NCBI GenBank assembly: GCA_002402585.1
Contig: DHGC01000071.1
Location: 2,470-7,600 of the forward strand
Source: Erysipelotrichaceae bacterium UBA4808
GTDB lineage: Bacteria > Bacillota_I > Bacilli_A > Erysipelotrichales > Erysipelotrichaceae
DNA: 5,131 bases
Direction of reading: 5' to 3'
Of this stretch, positions 1 to 4,416 are shown one piece after another. Below the pieces are notes generated by a model, which ran no database searches, was not told the origin of the DNA, and worked only from the letters and a program-made list of their open reading frames with translations. The translations under genes and the position numbers were made by a program. Position 1 is the first letter of the stretch; the number at the start of each line of letters is the position of its first letter.

Positions 1-572
1 ATTTTAACGAAATCATTCATCACTTGATTCGAAGTAACAGGATCCAAAGATGCGACCGGTTCATCCGCTAGAATGATCTTAGGCTGTTGTGCTAAGCAAC
101 GCGCTAAAGCCACACGTTGTTGCTGGCCACCTGAAAGTTGATCCGCACGGGTGTATGCCTTCTCCAAGATACCAACCTGGTCCAATGCTTCCAAAGCAAT
201 GATTTTGTTTTTCTTCGTGTACAAGCCCAAAAGGCTCATCCACAAAGGCATCTCCGCAACACGTGCTGCTAAGACATTCTTAATGACCGACGTTCGTTTA
301 ACAAGGTTGAACGATTGGAATACCATTCCGATATCACGCCGAAAACGACGCAATTCCTTGCCTTTTAAACTCGACACATCCACACCATTGACCAAAAGCT
401 TGCCTTCTGTGATGGTGTGCATTTGATTAATGGATCTTAAGAGCGTACTTTTACCCGCACCGGACAAACCAATGATTGCGACAAAATCGCCCTGCTCGAC
501 TTCAAGACTGACGCCCTTCAAAGCTTGTACACCATTTGGATACGTCTTTACAACATTCTGAAACTGAATCAT
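1..572 (-). CDS. phnC: Phosphonate/phosphite-type ABC transporter ATP-binding protein PhnC (3' end beyond window)
   Basis: This is the nucleotide-binding subunit that hydrolyses ATP on the cytoplasmic face to drive import of phosphonate, phosphite or phosphate-like ligands delivered by a PhnD-type binding protein. I translated 190 codons from the ATG at 572-570. Walker A is GLSGAGKST (residues 35-43), the Q-loop is FQSFNLV with Q86, the ABC signature is LSGGQQQR (146-153), Walker B is ILADEP with D170 and catalytic E171, and the D-loop is ASLDP. The stretch FQSFNLVKR through LSGGQQQR, and ADEPVASLDP, match the PhnC subfamily specifically rather than generic ABC ATPases. The H-switch and roughly the last 60-70 residues lie left of the window. 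The start is supported by an AAAGGAG Shine-Dalgarno at 580-586, seven bases from the ATG. It lies 57 bp downstream of phnD on the same strand, so the two probably form an operon, with phnE-type permease genes expected further left (inference). Confidence 0.95.
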   Translation of the reverse strand, partial: MIQFQNVVKTYPNGVQALKGVSLEVEQGDFVAIIGLSGAGKSTLLRSINQMHTITEGKLLVNGVDVSSLKGKELRRFRRDIGMVFQSFNLVKRTSVIKNVLAARVAEMPLWMSLLGLYTKKNKIIALEALDQVGILEKAYTRADQLSGGQQQRVALARCLAQQPKIILADEPVASLDPVTSNQVMNDFVK

Positions 573-579
573 AATGAAA

Positions 580-586
580 CTCCTTT
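580..586 (-). promoter_or_regulatory. Shine-Dalgarno site of phnC
   Basis: On the minus strand the sequence reads AAAGGAG followed by a seven-base spacer and ATG. It fixes the phnC start and lies downstream of the phnD-phnC terminator, so phnC can be translated independently of phnD. Confidence 0.85.
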
Positions 587-590
587 GATA

Positions 591-620
591 TAAAAAAGAG
601 AGCGAGGTTTAACCTCGCTC
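591..620 (-). terminator. Intrinsic terminator/attenuator between phnD and phnC
   Basis: Read leftward, GAGCGAGG (plus positions 620-613) pairs perfectly with CCTCGCTC (607-600) across a five-base loop, and the outermost loop pair can also close. It is followed by TCTTTTTTA (599-591). This is a classic factor-independent terminator for minus-strand transcription; no T-tract follows on the plus strand, so it is unidirectional. It begins ten bases after the phnD stop codon and ends before the phnC ribosome binding site. No separate phnC promoter is evident, so partial read-through, giving more binding protein than ATPase, is the likely role (inference from similar ABC operons). Confidence 0.85.
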
Positions 621-629
621 AATTGCTAA

Positions 630-1661
630 TTAACCCTTTGCGACTTCTGCAGCGCGACGAGCACCATCGTAATCCTCATCTGTAACAACCTTATAACCTT
701 CATGGTTATAAATCTTGATAGCAGTTAAGCCAGCTTCAGTTTGAGCGATTTCGATGAATGATTCTTGAACGGCTTTTTTGAAGTTTTCAGTGACTTCTGG
801 ATGATTCGTACTGACGGAAATCGTATCATTGAAGATACCTTCAGTAACGCCGATAACATTGGTTTCTTCCCAAATAGGCGTCGTACGTTTCCATTCAGTC
901 GTCCATTGAGCTTCATAGTCACGACGAATGTCTGCATAACCAACACCAACATCACATGTACCATTGGATAGGTTCAAAGCGATATCCCCATAACCACCTG
1001 GTAAAGGTGCTTTGGTCAAATCAGACAACTTCTTGTCAAAGTTTTCCAACAACCACATCGTAGGATAAACATAACCAGCTGAAGATGTAGCACTACTGGA
1101 TACACACCATTGTGCACCATTGACATCATCCCAAGTCAAAGCTGTTCCGGCATTGACTTTTTCAGCCAACATACGTCCATATTCACTCGGACCAGCATAG
1201 ATCAAAGATCGGTAGTACGTTACTTGATTTTCAGAATCTCCTAAAGTAGGTAAGCCATCATTCCAATCCTTAGCATTTTCACTATCTTTGTTCAAACCAG
1301 CGCGCGTAGCTGCCAAAGCAACATCAACACCATCTGAAGAGTAAGCTGCATAAGTGCCACCGGGTAAGAATCCGATTTGAGCGGTACCGGCAGCCAAAGC
1401 TTCACCAGCAGCGTTGTAATCTGTGGTAACTTCGATGGTAACGTTCTGAACGGTATAACCACGTTCGCCCATTGCGTCAATCAACATTTGCTTCAATGGT
1501 TCTGTCGCTTCCAAGATTAAACCTGGGTCACGGCTAGGAACAAACAATACAACGAGATCTTCAATCGTAGTATCTTCGGTAACTTCGGGCTCTTTTGCGC
1601 AAGCCGTCAAGGATCCAATCACTAAGATCGAAATCAACAAGATGCCTAAAATCTTCTTCAT
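630..1661 (-). CDS. phnD: PhnD-type phosphonate/phosphite/phosphate-binding lipoprotein
   Basis: This 343-residue protein is the extracytoplasmic substrate-binding component of the transporter encoded with phnC. Residues 1-20 form a lipoprotein signal peptide (KK, hydrophobic core, lipobox LTAC with C21 as the lipidated residue), followed by an acidic linker. The mature part is a phosphonate-binding periplasmic-binding-protein fold (the Pfam Phosphonate-bd type): FVPSRDP near 40-46, a DYNAAGEALAAGTAQIGFLP segment near 81-100, YRSLIYAG at 150-157, the anion-binding loop SATSSAGY at 190-197 (compare the STSG loop of E. coli PhnD), GGYGD near 222-226, and CDVGVGYADIRRDYE near 236-250. Length fits the family. 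The start is fixed by a perfect AGGAGG at 1669-1674, seven bases upstream. It is first in a leftward operon with phnC. The exact ligand (phosphonate, phosphite, phosphate or an ester) cannot be told from sequence alone. Confidence 0.93.
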   Translation of the reverse strand: MKKILGILLISILVIGSLTACAKEPEVTEDTTIEDLVVLFVPSRDPGLILEATEPLKQMLIDAMGERGYTVQNVTIEVTTDYNAAGEALAAGTAQIGFLPGGTYAAYSSDGVDVALAATRAGLNKDSENAKDWNDGLPTLGDSENQVTYYRSLIYAGPSEYGRMLAEKVNAGTALTWDDVNGAQWCVSSSATSSAGYVYPTMWLLENFDKKLSDLTKAPLPGGYGDIALNLSNGTCDVGVGYADIRRDYEAQWTTEWKRTTPIWEETNVIGVTEGIFNDTISVSTNHPEVTENFKKAVQESFIEIAQTEAGLTAIKIYNHEGYKVVTDEDYDGARRAAEVAKG

Positions 1662-1668
1662 TCGATGT

Positions 1669-1674
1669 CCTCCT
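1669..1674 (-). promoter_or_regulatory. Shine-Dalgarno site of phnD
   Basis: A perfect AGGAGG on the minus strand lies seven bases from the ATG at 1661-1659. Its proximal half overlaps one arm of the 1672-1692 palindrome, so a protein bound there, or a transcript fold, could affect translation of phnD. Confidence 0.9.
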
Positions 1675-1692
1675 GTAATATTAAATTACAGG
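1672..1692. promoter_or_regulatory. Perfect 8-bp inverted repeat at the phnD transcription start: candidate operator
   Basis: CCTGTAAT (1672-1679) and ATTACAGG (1685-1692) are exact inverted repeats around the five-base spacer ATTAA. The dyad lies between the phnD -10 box and start codon, spanning the predicted transcription start (about 1689) and part of the Shine-Dalgarno. Because transcription should begin inside the dyad, a complete RNA hairpin is unlikely, which favours a DNA-binding repressor site. The symmetric TGTAAT-N5-ATTACA core has no regulator I can name with confidence. Confidence 0.55.
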
Positions 1693-1695
1693 ATA

Positions 1696-1724
1696 ATTTT
1701 AACATAGACCACCCTTCAGCTCAA
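1696..1724 (-). promoter_or_regulatory. Sigma-A type promoter of the phnD operon
   Basis: On the minus strand a -35 box TTGAGC (1724-1719) and a -10 box TAAAAT (1701-1696) are separated by exactly 17 bases. A TG one base upstream of the -10 (1704-1703) gives an extended -10 element. Predicted transcription start is near 1689, leaving a leader of about 27 bases that carries the AGGAGG. Confidence 0.7.
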
Positions 1725-1739
1725 CGCACAATATCTCAA

Positions 1740-1759
1740 GTTTGTTAAGATGCACAAAC
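1740..1759. promoter_or_regulatory. Inverted repeat over the -35 region of the nucleotidase promoter: candidate operator
   Basis: GTTTGT (1740-1745) and ACAAAC (1754-1759) form a perfect 6-bp inverted repeat with an eight-base spacer. It covers the place where the -35 contact of the rightward promoter would fall and ends just before its extended -10. That position suits a repressor, or an activator compensating for a poor -35 box. Arms this short can arise by chance, so confidence is limited. Confidence 0.35.
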
Positions 1760-1763
1760 ATTT

Positions 1764-1772
1764 TGATATAAT
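1764..1772 (+). promoter_or_regulatory. Extended -10 promoter of the nucleotidase gene, placed for a leaderless mRNA
   Basis: The sequence TGATATAAT combines a TGN extended element (1764-1766) with a consensus TATAAT (1767-1772). Six bases follow and then the ATG at 1779, so the expected transcription start is the A of the start codon itself. The nearest -35-like sequence, TTGTTA (1742-1747), has a long 19-base spacer, consistent with dependence on the extended -10. No Shine-Dalgarno exists between promoter and ATG. Confidence 0.7.
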
Positions 1773-1778
1773 GGTCTC

Positions 1779-3272
1779 ATGAAACAAAATTTGATTGTTT
1801 GCACTTCCGATGTGCATGGAACTTTATCAGCATACTCCTATTTGAACGGTTTGCTCACAAGCAATGGTTTATCACGCTATAAAAGCGCCATAACAACGAT
1901 CCGTAATCACAATGACATCATCGTCGTAGATAATGGGGACAGTTTACAAGGCAGTCCATTGATGACCTATGCCTTGAATAATCATGTTAAGCCCAATCCA
2001 TTGGCGACGGTATTCAACGATATAGACATTGATTATGTCAACCTTGGGAACCATGACTTCAATTATGGCGAAGAGGTGCTTTTGCATTATCTTGAGGATC
2101 TGAATGCGATCTGTTTAACGTCAAATATCCTCTATAAAGGAAAGCCGATTGGCCAAACCATCCTCCATCGAATAAATAACCAAAACATCGCTTTAGTCGG
2201 ACTGTGCACGGATTACATCCCCAACTGGGAAAAACCCGAGCACATTAAAAACTTCACATTTTTAGATCCTATCGATACCCTTAAACAAGAAATCGCAAAA
2301 GTAAGCGCAGATCAAATCATTGTCTTCTATCATGGTGGCTTGGAGCGTGATCTCAATGATGGACATCCTACAGAGAAACTAACTGGTGAGAACGTCGGCT
2401 ACGAGATTCTGATGACAGAGGGCGTCGACGCCCTGTTCAGTGGTCACCAACATCGCTCCATCGCACAGCATATCCACAATAAACCTGTACTTCAATGTGC
2501 ATTGAATGCGCAGGAGTATATGGTTCTTGATATTGACACCATGCAACCCAAACTTATCGCAATGAAGGCTCATCCAGTCGATGAATCCATTGAAAACTTG
2601 ATCAAACCCTTTGATGATCAAACTCAAATCTGGCTTGACCAAGAACTGGGGCAAATCCAAAGCCATGACTTCAAAATAAAAGATGCTTTTCAAGCCCGCC
2701 TACACAAACATCCCTACGTCAGCTTCATCAATCAAGTCCAAAAAGAAATCACCCAAGCGGACATTTGTGGCACCGCTTTGTTTAATATCGCACTTGGTTT
2801 AAATAAGGTGATACACTATCGTGACTTAGTCTTAAACTATGCGTATCCCAATAGTTTAATCGTCAAACAAATGACAGGAAAAATACTAAGAGCGTATCTA
2901 GAACAATGTGCTGATTATTTCATGGTCAAAGACAATCAAATCATCGTGAATCCACTCTTTGATGAACCCAAGCCTCAACACTTCAATTATGATATGTTGG
3001 ATGGGATTGATTACACATTGAAAATCTCAAATCCGATTGGACAACGTGTTGTAGAACTTAAATTTGAAGGCAAGGATGTTAAAGATGAAGATGTATTCAC
3101 CGTCGCCATGAACAATTATCGTGCTGCTGGCGGTGGCAACTTCCACATGATTCCTGAGTGTCCTACTGTGATGGAAATCCAACGCGATATGACTGAAATC
3201 ATGGCTGAATACATCCAAGACAAAAAAATCGTGACAGTTGACCATCACGATAATATCCATATCATAATTTAA
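1779..3272 (+). CDS. Metallophosphoesterase / 5'-nucleotidase family protein (CpdB/UshA-like), no signal peptide
   Basis: This 497-residue protein belongs to the two-domain 5'-nucleotidase/2',3'-cyclic phosphodiesterase family, which removes phosphate from nucleotides with a dinuclear metal centre. The N-terminal metallophosphatase domain shows every metal-binding block: SDVHG (D11, H13), NGDSLQGSP (D54), LGNHD (N91, H92), YHGG (H185) and SGHQH (H223, H225). The C-terminal substrate domain runs from about 310 and includes NYDMLDGIDY (403-412) and NNYRAAGGGNF (445-455); these resemble the CpdB/YfkN/YunD branch, where this segment contributes to nucleotide binding. Translation opens directly with MKQNLIVCTSDVHG, so there is no signal peptide or anchor and the enzyme should be cytoplasmic, unlike secreted UshA or CpdB. 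No Shine-Dalgarno precedes the ATG. It is divergent from phnD and convergent with the second phnD-like gene. Substrate specificity (5'-mononucleotide, cyclic nucleotide or another ester) is unresolved. Confidence 0.92.
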   Translation: MKQNLIVCTSDVHGTLSAYSYLNGLLTSNGLSRYKSAITTIRNHNDIIVVDNGDSLQGSPLMTYALNNHVKPNPLATVFNDIDIDYVNLGNHDFNYGEEVLLHYLEDLNAICLTSNILYKGKPIGQTILHRINNQNIALVGLCTDYIPNWEKPEHIKNFTFLDPIDTLKQEIAKVSADQIIVFYHGGLERDLNDGHPTEKLTGENVGYEILMTEGVDALFSGHQHRSIAQHIHNKPVLQCALNAQEYMVLDIDTMQPKLIAMKAHPVDESIENLIKPFDDQTQIWLDQELGQIQSHDFKIKDAFQARLHKHPYVSFINQVQKEITQADICGTALFNIALGLNKVIHYRDLVLNYAYPNSLIVKQMTGKILRAYLEQCADYFMVKDNQIIVNPLFDEPKPQHFNYDMLDGIDYTLKISNPIGQRVVELKFEGKDVKDEDVFTVAMNNYRAAGGGNFHMIPECPTVMEIQRDMTEIMAEYIQDKKIVTVDHHDNIHIII

Positions 3273-4279
3273 TTGAAGATTTCTTGAAGATAATCGTACG
3301 CTTTCGCATAATCATCAAATTGCTCCGGACTAGTCTCTATCAAACCCTTGATTTGCATCTGCTCAAAGAGAGGGTTTTTTACATCACTCGAAGCCAAGTT
3401 CATTAAGACACTCTGAAGATCTTGAACAAACACTTCATCATATTTGGCTTGCCCTTCAAGATAAACCACCACATCATGAGGAATCGCAGCCGTAAGTGCA
3501 AATAATTCCAATTCTGAATAAATGGAAGAAGATCGATCATAACCTTCGCTTGACCACTTGGAAGCATATTGATCACGAATGTCCTCAGGACCCACGATGA
3601 TGTCACACTCTTGATTCGCGACACGCATCATCAGCTCATCATAACCACGTACCACAAGTTCATGATCGAACAGCTCTACGATTCGTCGCTCATAGTTCTC
3701 AATCAACCAAAGACTTGGATAAATATAACCTTCTAAAGATGTCACTAATATATGGCACCACTTCGCACCATTCAAATCAATCCAAGTAAGTTGGTCACCT
3801 GTATTGAGCTTGTTTCGAAGCTCCACGGCATAATTCGAACTCCCTAAGTATAAAGCAGCACGATGCGTTGCTTGTAACGTCTTTCCTACATCAAGCTGTG
3901 TTTGATCATTCCAGGCATCCATCAAGCTTGGATCCAAATTATAAGATGGCTCCAATTGGGTTAATAACGGCATCAAGCCTTGGTCCTTCAAGTCAAAATA
4001 CGTTAACTTTGAGATAAACGCGATATCCGCTAAACCACTGATCACCATTTCACCGGCTTGGTGATTGCTGGTAGCACGAATAAGCTCAAGCTTTTGAACA
4101 TCATATCCCTCTTCACGCAACTGAGCCTTCAATTCTTTCTCAAAATCCTTATCCACTTGATTAAAAACCTCAATGCTGATATTTGGCGAGATTGCTACGG
4201 TTAGAGATTCAATAGGTGTAGGGGCAAAAGCCGTACAAGCTTGAAGCAAGAGCAGGCTTAGGAAGAGTACTTTTTTCAT
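3269..4279 (-). CDS. Second PhnD-like substrate-binding lipoprotein, divergent paralogue
   Basis: I place the start at the ATG at 4279-4277, giving 336 residues, close to the 343 of the neighbouring PhnD. The frame stays open to an ATG at 4492, but that extension runs antisense to the transposase and across a promoter and hairpin, so it is not credible. A short lipoprotein signal (MKK, leucine-rich core, lipobox LQAC with C15) precedes a PhnD-like mature domain. Shared blocks with PhnD include LTWIDLNGAKWC (164-175; LTWDDVNGAQWC), EGYIYPSLWLIENY (183-196; AGYVYPTMWLLENF), RGYDE (211-215) and CDIIVGPEDIRDQY (225-238). The anion-binding loop reads TSLEG where PhnD has TSSAG, so a polar residue is replaced by leucine and a glutamate appears. 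The YxGPSEYG-like and FLPGG segments have also changed. It is intact, without frameshifts. It probably binds another ligand or is diverging; no permease or ATPase gene accompanies it. No Shine-Dalgarno is present. Confidence 0.85.
   Translation of the reverse strand: MKKVLFLSLLLLQACTAFAPTPIESLTVAISPNISIEVFNQVDKDFEKELKAQLREEGYDVQKLELIRATSNHQAGEMVISGLADIAFISKLTYFDLKDQGLMPLLTQLEPSYNLDPSLMDAWNDQTQLDVGKTLQATHRAALYLGSSNYAVELRNKLNTGDQLTWIDLNGAKWCHILVTSLEGYIYPSLWLIENYERRIVELFDHELVVRGYDELMMRVANQECDIIVGPEDIRDQYASKWSSEGYDRSSSIYSELELFALTAAIPHDVVVYLEGQAKYDEVFVQDLQSVLMNLASSDVKNPLFEQMQIKGLIETSPEQFDDYAKAYDYLQEIFN
3342..3380 (+). terminator. Candidate rightward terminator for the nucleotidase gene, inside the convergent gene
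   Basis: AAACCCTT (3342-3349) can pair with GAGGGTTT shifted to 3370-3377, using seven Watson-Crick pairs plus one G-U. Two G/A mismatches follow, then TTTG/CAAA (3352-3355 with 3364-3367) around an eight-base loop. The run TTTTTT (3375-3380) follows on the plus strand, partly paired in the stem. It lies about 70-110 bases past the nucleotidase stop, within the 3' coding part of the second phnD-like gene. There is no T-tract on the minus strand. The stem is only moderately strong. Confidence 0.45.
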
Positions 4280-4287
4280 GTGTAATG

Positions 4288-4296
4288 ATTGTATCA
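4288..4296 (-). promoter_or_regulatory. Extended -10 promoter of the second phnD-like gene, placed for a leaderless mRNA
   Basis: On the minus strand the sequence reads TGATACAAT (4296-4288), a TGN plus near-consensus -10 box. Eight bases then separate it from the ATG at 4279, putting the transcription start at about 4281, zero to two bases before the codon. The intervening CATTACAC contains no Shine-Dalgarno. No good -35 box is seen at 16-18 bases; that position falls in the hairpin at 4306-4325. Confidence 0.55.
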
Positions 4297-4297
4297 T

Positions 4298-4325
4298 AAA
4301 AAAGTGACGAAGATAAATCTTCGCC
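4298..4325 (-). terminator. Leftward hairpin plus T-tract upstream of the second phnD-like gene
   Basis: Read leftward, GGCGAAGA (4325-4318) pairs with TCTTCGTC (4313-4306) across the loop TTTA, with one G-U pair, then AC and TTTTTT (4303-4298). It has the form of an intrinsic terminator for minus-strand transcription. No leftward gene feeds it within the window, so it may block antisense transcription leaving the insertion element, or be left from a gene displaced before the insertion (inference). Confidence 0.55.
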
Positions 4326-4367
4326 ATCTTGAAAAATAAAGAAGAATTATTTAGGATTGATTCATCT

Positions 4368-4407
4368 TCCTCACACCATTGGGTTTCAGTTATACTTTGG
4401 GTGAGGA
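4368..4407 (+). promoter_or_regulatory. Inverted repeat able to mask the transposase ribosome binding site
   Basis: TCCTCAC (4368-4374) is an exact reverse complement of GTGAGGA (4401-4407), and the right arm contains the GAGG Shine-Dalgarno of the transposase, ten bases from its ATG. A -10-like TATACT (4391-4396) sits in the loop. Transcripts entering from outside would contain both arms and could hide the site; transcripts begun at TATACT would lack the left arm. The promoter is weak by sequence, with no clear -35. Confidence 0.45.
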
Positions 4408-4416
4408 TTTTTAACG

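Noticed and set aside
151..426. Open frame on the plus strand opposite phnC
   Set aside because: It is a shadow of the conserved PhnC ATPase, and its start falls inside that gene without a ribosome binding site.
691..711. Inverted repeat TTATAACC / GGTTATAA inside the phnD 3' coding region
   Set aside because: It is explained by codons for a repetitive Tyr-Asn/Gly-Tyr-Lys stretch, has no T-tract and no regulatory position.
1699..1748. Possible PhoP boxes: TTAACA at 1699-1704 on plus and 1748-1743 on minus
   Set aside because: They are single half-sites in opposite orientation and far apart, not the tandem direct repeats expected of a Bacillus-type Pho box.
1771..1782. Three-codon reading frame ATG GTC TCA TGA overlapping the nucleotidase start
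   Set aside because: It would lie upstream of the predicted transcription start and has no ribosome binding site, so a leader-peptide role is unsupported.
4279..4297. Alternative in-frame start ATG at 4297 for the same gene
   Set aside because: This ATG overlaps the extended -10 box and has no Shine-Dalgarno. The MKK at 4279 gives a normal lipoprotein signal start.
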